Assembly: GCF_003668875.1 (NCBI RefSeq)
Contig: NZ_RAWM01000071.1
Location: forward strand, 1-43,576
Reading direction: 5' to 3'
Length of the DNA stretch: 43,576 nt
DNA from: Corallococcus interemptor
Lineage (GTDB): Bacteria; Myxococcota; Myxococcia; Myxococcales; Myxococcaceae
Numbering within the stretch: the stretch's first letter is position 1; every line of letters begins with the position of its first letter. The position numbers and the translations under genes were made by a program. The notes under the pieces are model-generated. The model did no database searches, was not told the origin of the DNA, and saw nothing but the letters and a program-made list of their open reading frames with translations. Below are positions 1 to 14,100 of the stretch, piece by piece.

Positions 1-2133
1 GCCCAGGAGCACCAGGAGCTTCCCATTGAGAGGCTCGTGGAGGAGTTGAAGCCCGAGCGCATCCCAGGCCGCACTCCCTTCTTCCAGGTGATGCTCACCT
101 ACCAGGCCTCCTTCCGCGGCGCCGCCACGGTGGAGGGCGTCAAGCTGGAGGCTTTGGAGCTCGACACCTTCTCCGCCAAGTTCGACCTCACCCTCCAGGT
201 GCTGGAGACGGACGCGGGCCTCAAGGGCTATCTCGAGTACACGACCGATATCTTCACCGCTTCCACCGCCGCGCGCATGGCCGAGCACTTGAGCGTGCTC
301 CTGCAGCAGGCCGTCGCGCAGCCGAATGAGGCTGTCGCTCGGTTGCCGCTGCTGACCACCCGCGAGCGGCAAGAAATGCTGGTGGACTGGAACGCCACGC
401 GCGCGCCCTTCCCCGAAGCCTGCATGCATTCGCTCTTCGAGGCGCAGGTGCGACGCGCTCCGGAGACCGTTGCCGCGGTCTTCGAAGGGACGCAGCTGAC
501 GTATGCGCAGTTGGACGCCCGGGCCAATCAGCTCGCCCATGCCCTGCGCCGTCGTGGCGTGGGCCCGGAGGTCCGAGTCGCCCTCAGCGTCGAGCGCTCC
601 CTGGATATCGTCATCGGCCTGCTTGGCATCCTGAAGGCCGGTGGCGCCTGGGTGCCGGTGGATCCGCTGCTGCCCCGCGAGCGCCTGGCCTTCATGCTGG
701 AGGACAGCGCCGCGCAGGTGCTCGTCACCCAGCAGCCGCTGGTGGACCGCTTCCCGGAAGCACTGCATGCACGCGCGCTCTGCCTGGATACGGAGCGCGC
801 TGCGCTCGCCATGGAGCCGACGGATGCGCCGGTAACGGGCGTGACGCCCGCGAACATGGCGTACCTGCTGTACACGTCGGGCAGCACGGGCACGCCCAAG
901 GGCACGGCGGTGGAACACCGCAGCGTCGCCAACCTCGTCACCCACGAAGCGGTGGCATACGGCATTGGCCCTGGCAGCCGTGTGTTGCAGTTCGCCAGCC
1001 TCAGCTTCGACCTGTCGGTGGAGGAGATTTTCACCACGCTCTGCAACGGCGCCACGCTGGTGCTCGCGCCGCTGGAGAAGTTGATGCCGGGCGCGCCGCT
1101 GCCCGTGCTGCTGCGTGAGCAGGAGTTGAGCGTCGTCAGCCTTACTCCCGCAGCTCTGGCGGCCACGTCCTCTGAAGGGCTGCCCAAGGTGCGCACCGTC
1201 ATCTCCGGCGGTGAAGCCCTGCCCGCGGATGTTGTCGCGCGTTGGGCGCCGGGGCGGCGCCTGCTCAACACCTACGGTCCCACCGAAGCCACCGTCATCG
1301 CCACGTTCGGTGAGGTGGTGGCGGATGGGAACGTGCCCTCCATCGGCAAGCCGCTGGCGAACGTGCGCGTCTACGTGTTGGACCCGCATGGGCATCCAGT
1401 GCCCGTGGGCGTGCGTGGTGAGTTACACATTGGTGGCGTGGGCGTCGCGCGTGGATACGCGGGGCGGCCAGGCCTCACCGCCGAGCGCTTCGTGCCAGAT
1501 GCCTTCTCCGGAGAAGAAGGGGCTCGCCTCTACCGCACGGGCGACGTGGTGCGCTGGCGCGCGGATGGCCAACTGGACTTCGTCGGCCGCATTGATGCCC
1601 AGGTGAAGGTGCGCGGCTTCCGCATCGAGCTGGGTGAAGTCGAGAACGCCCTGCGGGCTGCCCCCGCCGTGAAGGACGCCGTCGTGCTCGCCCGCGAGGA
1701 TTCGCCGGGTGACAAGCGGTTGGTGGCCTACGTCGTGGGTGAAGCCCTCGATGTGACGGCCCTGCGTGCCCACCTCAAGCAGCACCTGCCTGAGTACATG
1801 GTGCCCGCCGCCTTCGTCCCCCTGGAGGCGCTGCCGCTGACGTCCAACGGCAAGGTGGACCGCAAGGCCCTCCCCGCTCCGGACGCGGGTGTGCTCCGGG
1901 CCTCGCACGCCTACGAAGCACCCGCCTCTCCGTTGGAGGAAAAGCTCGCGGCCCTCTGGAGCGAGGTGCTGCGCGTCCCCACCGTGGGTCGCACGGACAA
2001 CTTCTTCGAACTGGGCGGACACTCGCTGCTCGCGACTCAATTGGTGGCCCGAGTGCGCGCCGCGCTCGACATAGAGCTGCCGCTTCGCGCCCTCTTCGAG
2101 GCGCCGACCATCGCCACCCTGGCTGAGCGCCTG
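1..2133 (+). other. NRPS module 1: C-domain tail, A1, T1 (specificity unassigned, perhaps basic residue)
   Basis: Bases 1 to about 375 encode the end of a C domain (HQELPIERLVEEL matches the HQxxPFEKLVE segment of the later modules). A1 runs about 379–1872. T1 has its phosphopantetheine serine at codon 2023 in FFELGGHSLLA. The specificity-pocket residues read by alignment to the GrsA scheme are D-L-E-S-I-G-T-V-I plus the conserved K. I do not recognise this code. Glutamate at the third position and the E-S-I-G run recall lysine/ornithine-type pockets, so a basic residue is a weak guess. Confidence 0.8.
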
Positions 2134-5100
2134 CAGCGCGCCGCGACCGGCACGCGTCTGCCCTCGCTGACGCGGACCCGCACCGAAGGACACCTGCCGC
2201 TCTCCTTCGCGCAGCAGCGCCTCTGGTTCCTCGATCAGCTGACCCCGGACGACGCGTCGTACAACCTCCCCGTCGCGCTGAGACTCATCGGACGCCTGGA
2301 CGTGGAAGCCTTGCGTCGTGCCTTCGAGGCGCTGGTGGCGCGGCATGAAGCCCTGCGCACCACCTTCTTCGAAGAAGAGGGTCAGCCCTTCCAGCGCATT
2401 CATGCGCCCGCTGAATGGGCGCTCCCCGTGGAGGACCTGTCCGGTCTGGAGGAGTCCGCGCGCGAGGCGGAGACGCTGCGGCGTGCCACTCGGGAGGCCC
2501 GGCAGCCCTTCCATCTGGTGCATGGGCCGCTGCTGCGCACCGCCCTCCTCAAGCTTTCGGGGGAGTCCCACGTCCTGCTCGCGACGATGCACCACATCGT
2601 CTCCGACGGCTGGTCAATGGGCGTCCTCATCCGCGAGTTGGCGAGCCTCTACGCGTCCTTCAGTGCGGGACAGGCGCCATCGCTCGCGCCGCTGCCGGTG
2701 CGATACGCGGACTTCGCGCTCTGGCAGCGCCAGTGGCTGCAGGGCGAAATGCTGGAGGCGCAGCTCGGCTACTGGAAGCGGCAGCTGGCCGGAGCCCCCG
2801 CGGCACTGGAGCTGCCCACGGACCGCCCGCGCCCAGCCGTGCAGTCCCGGCGCGGTGCCACAGTGCCTGTCAGCATCCCCGTGGAGTTGATGGACTCACT
2901 GCGCAGCCTCGCCCAGCGCGAGGGCGCCACGCCCTTCATGCTCCTGCTCGCGGCCTGGCAGCTGCTGCTGTCGCGCTACTCTGGCCAGGACGACATCAGC
3001 GTGGGTTCGCCGATTGCCGGCCGCACCCATGCGGAAGCCGAAGGCCTCATCGGATTCTTCGTCAACACGCTCGTCCTGCGTGCCCAGGTGGATTCGCGCT
3101 CGACGTTCCGCCAGCTGCTCTCCCAGGTGAAGGCCACCACCCTCGCGGCCTATGAGCACCAGCACGTCCCGTTCGAGAAGCTGGTGGAGGTCCTCCAGCC
3201 CTCGCGCGACCTGAGCCGCAGCCCTCTCTTCCAGGTGATGCTCGTCCTGCAGAACGCCCCCGCCGAGGCGCTGCGAGTGCCGGGCATGGCCTTCCAGCCC
3301 ATCCCCCTGGAGGGCAACTCCTCCCGCTTCGATTTGGCACTCACCCTCTTTGAGGTGCCTCAGGGCCTCACTGGCTTCCTCGAGTACAGCACCGACCTCT
3401 TCGACGCCTCCACCGTCCAGCGCCTCATGGGGCATTTCGGCGTCCTTCTCTCCTCTCTTGCAGCCCAGCCCGACGCGCGCGTCTCCATGCTGGAGGTGAT
3501 GACGGCCGAGGAGCGGCAGAGGCTTCTCGTCGAGTGGAACGAGACGGATACCGCCTTCCCGCGCGACACCTGCATCCACCACGTCGTCGCCGAGCATGCC
3601 CGTCGCACGCCCGACGCCATCGCCGTGCGCATGGGTGAGCGAAGCGTCACCTACGCGGGCCTCGACGCCTGGGCGCACGGGCTTGCCGTCCAGTTGCACG
3701 TCTCCCGTGGCGAGCGCGTCGCCGTCCTCGCGGAGCGCTCCCCGGAGTTGGTAGCGGGCTTGCTGGCCGTCCTCAAGGTGGGTGCGGCCTACGTCCCCAT
3801 CGCGCCCGGTGTCCCGCCGGAGCGTCTGGCCTTCATGCTGGAGGACTCCGGCGCGTCCGTCCTCCTCACCCAGCAACACCTTCGTGCTTCGCTGCCTTCT
3901 CTCTCCGCGCGCGTCCTCCCGCTGGAGGTGGAGTCCGCGGCCCACATGCAGCCACTCCCGGTGGCGTCCGTGGGGCCAGAGGATTTGGCCTACGTCATCT
4001 ACACGTCCGGTAGCACCGGCCGCCCCAAGGGCGTCGCCGTCCACCACCGCGCGTTGATGAACCTCATCTCCTGGCACCAGCGCACCTACTCGCTGACGCC
4101 TCGGGACTCCACCGCCCTCACCGCCGGCGTCGCCTTCGACGCTTCCACCTGGGAGGTGTGGCCCTCGCTGGCTTCCGGCGCCAGCCTCGTCGTCCCGCCT
4201 GACGCCGTGCGTGCCGAGCCCGCCCAGCTGATTCAATGGCTGGCCCGCGAAGCCATCACCACCTGCTTCATGCCGACGCCCCTCGCCGAGGCCGTGCTGC
4301 GTGAGGAGTGGCCTCGTCCCATCGCCCTGCGCGCCCTGCTGACGGGTGGCGACGCCCTCCACCACGGCCCTCCTCCTTCGGTACCCGCGGCCCTCTTCAA
4401 CCACTACGGGCCCACCGAGAGCACCGTCGTTGCCACCTTCACCCCCGTCCTGCGCGACGACAGCACGCGGCCTCCCATCGGCCGTCCCATCGACAACACC
4501 CGTACGTACGTCCTCGACGCCCACTTGCAGCCGGTGCCCGTGGGTGTCCCGGGTGAGCTCTTCCTCGCCAGCGAAGGCCTCGCCTGGGGCTACCTTGGCC
4601 AGCCTGCCCTGACGGCCGAGCGCTTCATCCCGAGTCCCTTCTCCTCCGCCCCAGGTGCCCGCCTCTACCGCACCGGTGACGCCGTGCGCTGGCGCGCCGA
4701 CGGCCAGCTGGACTACCTCCAGCGGCTCGACTTCCAGGTGAAGGTGCGCGGCTTCCGCATCGAGCTGGGCGAAATCGAAGCCTCGCTCCTCGCGCATGCC
4801 TCCGTGCATGAGGCCGTCGTCCTTGCCCGTGAGGATGTCCCCGGCGACAAGCGGCTCGTCGCGTACCTCGTGCCCACTCAGGGCCAGGAGCTGGACACCA
4901 TCGCGGTGCGCGCGTTTCTCAAGGAGCGGCTGCCCGAGTACATGGTGCCCTCCGCGTTCCTCGTGCTGGAGGCCATGCCGCTCAGCCCCAACGGCAAGGT
5001 GGACCGCAAGGCCCTGCCCGTCCCCGACGCTTCGCCTCTCGCGGACTTCGTCGCGCCTCGTGACGCCACGGAAGAGAAGCTCGCCGACGCCTTCGCCCAG

Positions 5101-8100
5101 GTCCTGCGCCGCGAGCGCGTGAGCGTCCACGACGACTTCTTCTCGCTCGGTGGCCACTCGCTGCTGGCCACCCAGCTCGTCTCTCGCATCCGCGCGGCGT
5201 TCAACGCGGAGCTGCCCCTGCGCGCCCTCTTCGAGGCGCCCACCGTCGCCGCTCTCGCCGTGCGCCTGCGCACCGCCACGGCAAGCGCCCGGCTCCCGCC
5301 GCTCCCGCTCGCCACCCACGAAGGCCCGCCGCCCCTGTCCTTCGCCCAGCAGCGGCTGTGGCTGTTGGATCAGCTCCAGCCCGGCAGCGCCGCGTACAAC
5401 ATCCCCGCCGCCCTTCGCCTGAAGGGCCACGTGGACGTCGAGTCCCTGCGCCGCGCCTTCGAAACGCTGGTCGCGCGGCATGAGACGCTGCGCACCACCT
5501 TCTTCCAGCATCAGGGTGAACCCGCGCAGCGCATCCACTCGCCCGCGACGTGGGTCCTGCCGCTGCTCGACGTGTCCTCGCTGCCCGAGGCCCAGCGGGA
5601 CGAAGAGGGCCGCCGCCTCGCGAACCTGGAGGCCCGTCGGCCCTTCGACCTGGAAGCGGGTCCGCTCCTTCGCACGTCCCTGGTGCGCCTGAACGAGGCG
5701 GAGCACCTGCTGCTGGTGACGATGCATCACATCGTCTCCGACGGCTGGTCCATGAGCGTCCTCGTCCGGGAGTTGACCGCGCTGTACGCGGCGTTCCACG
5801 CGGATCAGTTGCCCGCCCTCGCGCCGCTGCCCGTGCAGTACGCGGACTTCTCTGTCTGGCAGCGGGCCTGGCTCCAGGGCGAAACGCTGGAGGCGCAGCT
5901 CGGATACTGGAAGGAGAAGCTCTCGGGAGCTCCGGCCGCGCTGGACCTGCCCACGGATCGCCCGCGTCCGCCCGTGCAGTCGCACCGGGGCGCCACGGTG
6001 GACATGCGCGTTCCCGCTCGCCTCTCGGAGGCCCTCAAGGCCCTGGCTCAGCGTGAAGGCGCCACGCCGTTCATGCTGCTGCTCGCGGCCTGGCAGGTGC
6101 TCCTGTCGCGATACTCCACGCAGGACGACATCAGCGTGGGCACGCCTATCGCGGGTCGCACCCAGGCGGAGACCGAAGGCCTCATCGGCTTCTTCGTCAA
6201 CACGCTCGTGCTGCGGGCGCACGTCCAGCCGCAGGCAACCTTCCGGGAGTTCCTGGCCCAGGTGCGCGGCACGACGCTCGCGGCCTACGAGCACCAGCAC
6301 GTGCCGTTCGAGAAGCTGGTGGAGACCCTCCAGCCCGTGCGCGACTTGAGCCGCAGCGCGCTCTTCCAGGCGATGTTCTCCCTGCAGAACACGCCCATGG
6401 AGGCGCTGCGCGTGCAGGGGCTGTCCTTCGAGCAGCTTCCGCTCGAAGCGAACTCGGCGAAGTTCGACCTGACGCTGACGATGCAGGACTCGCCTCAGGG
6501 CTTCGTCGGTGTCCTGGAGTACAGCAGCGATCTCTTCGACGCCTCGACCATGCAGCGCATGGTGGGCCACCTCGGAGTGTTGCTGGAGGCCATCGCCGCG
6601 AAGCCTGAGGCAACTCTCGCCAGCCTGCCGCTGCTCACCGCTCCGGAGCGGCAGCAGTTGCTCGTGGATTGGAACGGGCCTGGCGCGGAGTTCCCGCGAG
6701 ACCTCTGCCTCCATGAGGCCTTCAGCGCCCAGGCCCTTCGCACGCCTGACGCGCTCGCCGTCATCTGCCGCGATGAACGCCTCACCTTCCGTGAGCTGGA
6801 GGTTCGCGCCAATCAGCTTGCTCACCGCCTGGTGAAGCTGGGCGTGGGCCCCGACGTGCGCGTGGTGCTGTGCGTGGAGCGCTCCGTCGAAGCCCTCGTG
6901 GGAATCCTCGGTGCACTCAAGGCGGGCGGCACCTACGTCCCCATCGACCCCAGCTACCCGCGTGAGTGGCTGGCTCACGTCCTTCAGGACACCAGTGCTC
7001 CGGTGGTGCTCACCCAGCAGCGTCTGCGCGACTCACTGCCTCCGCACTCCGCGCACACCCTCTGCCTGGACTCCGACACTGCGGACCTTGAGTCCCAGGA
7101 CGCTCCGGTGACGTCCGTCACCCCAGAGCACCTGGCGTACATCATCTACACCTCGGGCAGCACCGGCCGTCCCAAGGGCGTGATGATTCAGCACCGTTCC
7201 GTGCTGAACCTGCGCGTCGCGCTTGCTGCCACCGTGCACGCGGATGCCCAGCCGGGAGAGCGCGTCAGCATCAATGCGCCGCTCTCCTTCGACGCCTCCG
7301 TCAAGCAGCTCATCCAGGTGCTCGACGGCCACACGCTTTGCATCGTCCCCGACGAAGCCCGCGCCGACGTGGCCGAGCTGGTGAATCGCATTGGCCAGGA
7401 TGCGTTGGAAGTCCTCGACTGCTCGCCCGCGCACCTGCGCTTGCTGGTGGATGAAGGCCTCTTGGAGCGCCAGTCCATCCCCCGCCGCGTCCTCGTGGGC
7501 GGCGAAGCGGTGGACCCGGCCACCTGGCGCCACCTGGCCCAGGCCCCGCGACCGCGCGTCTTCAACGTCTACGGCCCCACCGAGTGCACCGTCGACGCCA
7601 CTGCCTGCGCTTTCGATGCCTCCCCCACTCCCACCATCGGCCGGCCCCTGCCCAACGTGCGCGTCTACGTGCTGGACCGCACGCTGCGCCCCGTGCCCGT
7701 CGGTGTCGCCGGTGAGCTCTTCATCGGCGGCGAAGGCGTCGCTCGCGGCTACCTCAACCGGCCGGAGCTGACTGCGGACCGATTCATCCCCGACGCCTTC
7801 TCTTCCACTCCGGGTGCCCGCCTCTATCGCACGGGCGACGTGGTGCGCTGGCGTGCCGACGGCATGCTCGACTACCTGGGCCGTGCGGACTTCCAGGTCA
7901 AGGTGCGCGGCTTCCGCATTGAGCTGGGCGAAATCGAAGCCGCCCTCCTCAAGCATCCCCAGGTGCACGCAGCCGTCGTGCTGGCTCGCGAGGACATTCC
8001 TGGCGACAAGCGGCTCGTCGCCTACGTGGTGCCTCCGGAAGGCACTGAGCCCGCGCCCACGCCCGAAGTCCTCAAGGACTGGCTCAAGCAGCTCCTGCCC

Positions 8101-11100
8101 GAGCACATGCGCCCCTCCGCGCTCCTCGTGCTGGAAGCGCTGCCGCTCAACACCAACGGCAAGGTGGATCGCAAGGCCCTCCCCGCGCCCCAGAGCGGGG
8201 CAGCTGCCTCCACCTACGTCGCGCCTCGGAACCCCACCGAGGAACAGCTCGCGGCCCTCTTCACGCAGGTGCTGCGCGTGGAGCGCGTGGGCATCCACGA
8301 CGACTTCTTCGCGTTGGGGGGCCACTCCCTGCTGGCCACCCAGCTCGTCTCCCGCGTGCGCGCTGGTTTCCGCGTGGAGCTGCCGCTGAGGGCCCTCTTC
8401 GAAGCGCCCACCGTGGCCGCGCTCGCGGAGCGCCTCCACTCCCAGGCTCCAAGCCTCCAGCTGCCTCCGCTCACCCGGACCCAGGCGGACGGCCCGCAGC
8501 CCCTCTCCTTCGCCCAGCAGCGCCTCTGGTTCCTGGACCAGCTCACCCCGGGCGACGCGTCCTACAACATCCCCACCGCGCTCCGGCTGACGGGCCGGCT
8601 GGACGAGGAGTCCCTGCGCCGCGCCTTCGAAGCGCTGGTGGCCCGCCACGACGCCCTTCGCACCACCTTCCGTGAGAGCCAGGGCCAGGCCGCCCAGCAC
8701 ATCCACGCGCCTGGCACGTGGGCGTTGCCGCTCATCGACCTCTCCACGCTGCCTGAAGCGAAGCGCGAAGCCGAAGCCCAGCGGAAGGTCGAAGCGGATG
8801 CGCGTCAGCCGTTCGACTTGCGGAATGGCCCGCTGCTGCGCACCGCCCTCGTGCGGCTGGCGGCGGATGAGCACCTGTTGCTCGTGACGATGCACCACAT
8901 CGTCTCCGACGGCTGGTCCATGGGCGTCCTCGTCCGGGAATTGGTGGCCTTCTACGAGGCCTTCTCCACGGGCCAGACGCCCTCTCTGGCCCCGCTGCCG
9001 GTGCAGTACACGGACTTCGCGGCGTGGCAGCGCAACTGGCTCCAGGGTGAGACGCTGGACGCGCAGCTGGGCTACTGGAAGCACCAGCTTCAGGGGGTTC
9101 CGGCCGCGCTGGAGTTGCCCACCGACTTCCCCCGCCCGGCCATCCAGTCCCACGCGGGTGCAACGCTCTCCGTGAGGATTCCGCAGGCGACGTCCGACGC
9201 GCTCAAGGCCCTGGCCCAGCGTGAAGGCGCCACGCCCTTCATGGTGCTGCTGGCTGCCTGGCAGACGCTGCTGTCCCGTTACTCGGGCCAGGACGACGTC
9301 AGTGTGGGCTCGCCCATCGCCGGCCGTACCCAGGCGGAGACCGAAGGCCTCATCGGCTTCTTCGTCAACACGTTGGTTTTGCGCGCCCAGTTGCAGCCGC
9401 AGGACTCCTTCCGACAGCTGCTCTCCCGGGTGCGTGGCACGACACTCGCGGCCTACGAGCACCAGCACGTGCCCTTCGAGAAGCTGGTGGAAGCCCTCCA
9501 GCCCGTGCGGGACACGAGCCGCAGCCCTCTCTTCCAGGTGATGTTCGTCCTCCAGAATGCGCCTGGAGAAGCGCTGCGCGTGCCGGGCCTCACCTTCCGG
9601 CCGGCTGTCGCCGAGGGCCACTCCGCCAAGTTCGACCTCACCCTGACGTTGCAGGACTCACCCCAGGGCTTCACCGGATGGATGGAGTACAGCACCGCCC
9701 TCTTCGAGCGGAGCACCATCGAGCGGATGGCGGGCCACCTGCGCACGCTGTTGGAGGCCGTGGCCACAAAGCCCGAGCAGCCCGTGGCGGAGCTGTCCCT
9801 GCTCTCCAGTGAGGAGCAGCAGCGCATCCTGGTGGAGTGGAATGACACGGCGGCCGTCAGCCCCACGAACATCCCCGTCCACGTCCACTTCGCCCGGCAG
9901 GCCCAGCGCACGCCCGATGCGGTGGTCCTGGTGCTGGGCGACGCGACACTGACGTATGCACAGCTCGAAGCCCGGGCAAACCAACTGGCCCACCATCTGC
10001 GCACTTTGGGCATCGTCCCGGGTGCGCGGGTGGGCCTCGCCGTCGAACGCTCCTTCGAGTTGGTGACGGCCCTGCTCGCCATCCTCAAGGTGGGCGCGGC
10101 TTTCGTCCCCGTGGACCGCAATGCCCCCGTGGAGCGTATCGCCGCACTCCTGGAGGACGCGGACGTCAGCGTGACGCTCACGCACCCACCCTTCGCGTCC
10201 CTGCTGCCTGCTTCCGGCACCCGCGTCTGGCTGGATGCGCAGTCCGCTGAGATTGCCGCGAGGCCCACGCATGCGCCGGACATCCACGTGGACGGTGAAG
10301 CGCTGGCCTACGTCATGTTCACCTCGGGCTCCACGGGCCGCCCCAAGGGCGTCTGCGTGCCCCACCGAGGCATCACCCGCCTGGTGCTCGGCAGCTCCTT
10401 CATGCGCTTCGGGCCTGACGAAGTCTGGCTCCAGGCAGCCCCTGTTGCCTTCGACGCGTCCACCCTCGAGATTTGGGGCGCGCTGCTGCATGGCGCGAAG
10501 CTCGTCCTCGCGCCTCCCCATTCGCTTTCGCTGGAGGAGCTGGCCGCCCAGCTGCGTCACCACCGCGTGACGTCACTCTGGCTCACCGCTGCACTCTTCG
10601 AGCAGATGGCCCTGCACCAGGGCGAAGCGCTCGCGGGTGTCCGCCAGGTCCTCGCTGGTGGCGACGTGCTGCCCGCCTCCCGCGTCCGTGAGCACCTTGC
10701 TCGCCTGCCGGAAGGCGCCACGTTCCTCAACGGCTACGGCCCCACGGAGAACACCACCTTCTCCACCACCTTCGCCATGCACCGCGACACGGTGGTCAAC
10801 GGCACGGTGTCCATCGGCCGGCCTCTTACCAACTCCACGGTCTACGTACTCGACGCGCACCTGCACCCGGTGCCCGTGGGCGTCGCGGGCGAGGTGTACG
10901 TCGGAGGCCAGGGCCTCGCCTGGGGCTACCTCAACCGTCCTGACCTGACCGCGGAGCGCTTCGTCCCGCACCCCTTCGCCGCCACTCCGGGCGAACGGCT
11001 CTACCGCACCGGTGACAAGGCACGCTGGCGGGAGGACGGCGCGCTCGACTTCCTGGGCCGCGTCGACTTCCAGGTGAAGGTGCGTGGCTTCCGCATCGAG

Positions 11101-14100
11101 CTGGGTGAAATCGAAGCCGCGCTGCGCGCTGTCTCCGGTGTCAACGAAGCCGTCGTGGTGGCCCGGGGCGCGGACTCGGACAAGCGCCTCATCGGATACG
11201 TCACCGCTCGCACGGGCCACTCGCTGGACGCGGACACCCTCAAGGCGAGCCTCAAGCAGCGGCTACCCGAGTACATGGTGCCCGCCTCGCTCATGGTGCT
11301 GGACGTGCTGCCCCTCAACGCCAACGGCAAGGTGGACCGCAAGGCCCTGCCCCAGCCGGACGAGACCGCGCGCACCGCCGCCTTCGTCGCCCCGCGCACC
11401 GACACCGAGAAGCAGCTGGCCGCGCTCTTCGCCGAGGTCCTCCGGGTGGAGCGCGTGGGCCTCCACGACGACTTCTTCGCGTTGGGGGGACACTCCCTTC
11501 TGGCCACTCAGCTCGTCTCGCGCGTGCGGGCCACGCTGGGGTTGGAGCTGCCGCTGCGGGCCCTCTTCGATGCGCCGACCGTGGCCGCCCTCTCGCTGAA
11601 GCTCGCGGACGCGCGGCCCACGACGGTCCAGGGGGCTCCCGCGCTCCGGAAGTCGTCCCGCAGGGGCACCATTCCGCTCTCCTTCGCCCAGCAGCGCCTT
11701 TGGTTCCTGGATCAGCTCACGCCGGGGGACGCGTCGTACAACATCCCCACGGCGCTCCGGCTGAAGGGCCCCGTGGACGTGGAGTCGTTGCGCCGCGCCT
11801 TCGAAGCACTGGTCGCTCGCCACGAGTCCCTGCGCACCACCTTCCATGAGCACGAAGGACAGGCCACACAGCACATCCAGGCGCCGGATGCGTGGACGTT
11901 GTCGCGCGTGGACCTGAGCGCGCTGCCGGAAGCGCTGCGTGAAGCCGATGCCCAGCGCCGGCTCCTGAAGGAAGCGAACCTGCCCTTCCACCTGGAGCAG
12001 GGCCCGCTCCTGCGCACGACCCTGGTGCGGCTGGGCGAGGAGGACCACTTCCTGCTCGTGACGATGCACCACATCGTCTCCGACGGCTGGTCCATGGGCG
12101 TCCTCGTCCGGGAGCTGATCACCTTCTACGAGGCCTTCAGCTCCGGTCAGACGCCCACGCTGCCTCCGCTGCCCGTGCAGTACGCGGACTTCGCGGAACG
12201 GCAGCGCCAGTGGCTCCAGGGCGAGACGCTGGACGCGCAGCTGGGCTACTGGAAGCAGCAGCTCGCGGGCGCCGCTTCCGCGCTGGAGCTGCCGACCGAC
12301 TTCGCCCGCCCGGCCATCCAGTCCCACGCGGGTGCGGCCGTCTCCGTCCGGATTCCCCAGGCGACATCCGAAGTGCTCAAGGCACTGGCGCAGCGTGAAG
12401 GCGCCACGCCCTTCATGGTGCTGCTCGCGGCGTTCCAGGTGTTGCTGTCGCGCTACTCCGCGCAGGACGACGTCAGCGTGGGTTCACCCATCGCGGGCCG
12501 CACGCAGGAGGAGACCGAAGGCCTCATCGGCTTCTTCGTCAACACGCTCGTCCTCCGCACGCGCGTGACGCCGGAGGACTCGTTCCGCCAGCTGCTCGCG
12601 AAGGTGCGGGGCACGACGCTCGCGGCCTACGAACACCAGCACCTGCCCTTCGAGAAGCTGGTGGAAGCACTCCAGCCCGTGCGGGACCCGAGCCGCAGCC
12701 CCCTGTTCCAGGTGATGTTCGCCCTGCAGAACGCGCCCACCAGCGACCTGCGGGTGCGGGGCCTCGCCTTCCAGCAGGTAACGACCGAGGGCCGCTCCGC
12801 CAAGTTCGACCTCAACCTGACGATGCAGGACTCGCCCCAGGGCTTCGTGGGTTCGCTGGAGTACAGCACCGCCCTGTTCAAGCACGGCACCGTGGAGCGG
12901 ATGGTCCGCCATCTGGGCACGCTGCTGGAGTCCGTGGCCACGCAGCCCGACCAGCCCGTGGCGGAGCTGTCCCTGCTTTCCAGCGAGGAGCGCCAGCGCA
13001 TCCTCGTGGAGTGGAACGACACGGCTGTCGAAAGCCCCACGGACGTCCCGGTCCACGTCCACTTCGCCCGGCAGGCCGAGCGCGCGCCGGACGCCATCGC
13101 CCTCGTCCTCGGAGGGGATTCGCTGACGTACGGGCAGCTGGACGCGAGAGCGAACCAGCTGGCCTGGCACCTGCGCGGCCTGGGCATCGTCCCGGGTGCG
13201 CGCGTCGGCCTCGCCGTCGAGCGGTCCTTCGAGCTGGTGGCGGCGACCCTCGCCATCCTCAAGGTGGGCGCCACCTACGTCCCCGTGGACCGCAACGCTC
13301 CGGTGGACCGCATCGCGTCGCTGCTGGAGGACGCGGACGTCCACTTCATCGTCACCCACCAGCCCTTCGCTTCACTGCTGCCGGCCACCGGCACGCGCGT
13401 CTGGCTGGATGCACAGCGTGACATCATCGCCTCGCTGCCCACCCACGCTCCGGACGTCCGCGTGGACGGCGAGGCCATGGCCTACGTGATGTTCACGTCA
13501 GGCTCCACGGGCCGCCCCAAGGGTGTCTGCGTGCCGCACCGGGGCATCACCCGTCTGGTGCTCGGCAGCACCTTCATGCGCTTCGGCGCGGACGAGGTCT
13601 GGCTCCATGTCGCGCCGATCGCCTTCGACGCCTCCACGCTCGAAATCTGGGGCGCGCTGCTGAATGGCTCGAAGCTCGTCCTGGCTCCGCCGCACTCCCT
13701 GTCGCTGGAGGAGCTGGCCGAACAGCTGCGTCACCACCGCGTGACGTCGCTGTTCCTGACGACCGCGCTCTTCGAGCAGATGGCCCTGCACCAGGGCGAG
13801 GTGCTCGCGGGCGTGCGCCAGATTCTCTCCGGTGGTGACGTGCTGCCCGCGGATCGCGTGCGGGAGCACCTCGCCCGGATTCCGGAGGGCGCCACCTTCC
13901 ACGACGTCTACGGCCCCACGGAGAACACCACCCTCTCGACGGGCTTCGCCATGGAGCACGGCTCGCGCGTGGAGGGGGCCATCCCCATTGGCCGGCCGCT
14001 CTCCAACTCCACGGCCTACGTGCTCGACGCGCGCCTGAACCCGGTGCCCGTGGGCATCGCGGGCGAGGTGTACGTCGGAGGCCCCGGCCTGGCGTGGGGC

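Noticed and set aside
2896-6978. Very long open frame on the minus strand inside the NRPS (1360 codons); similar ones at 7033–9621 and 20824–24483
   Set aside because: Extreme third-position GC on the coding strand leaves the antisense frame free of stops. The translations are Arg/Glu/Gln/His-rich, lack domains, and repeat with the module pattern of the sense gene.
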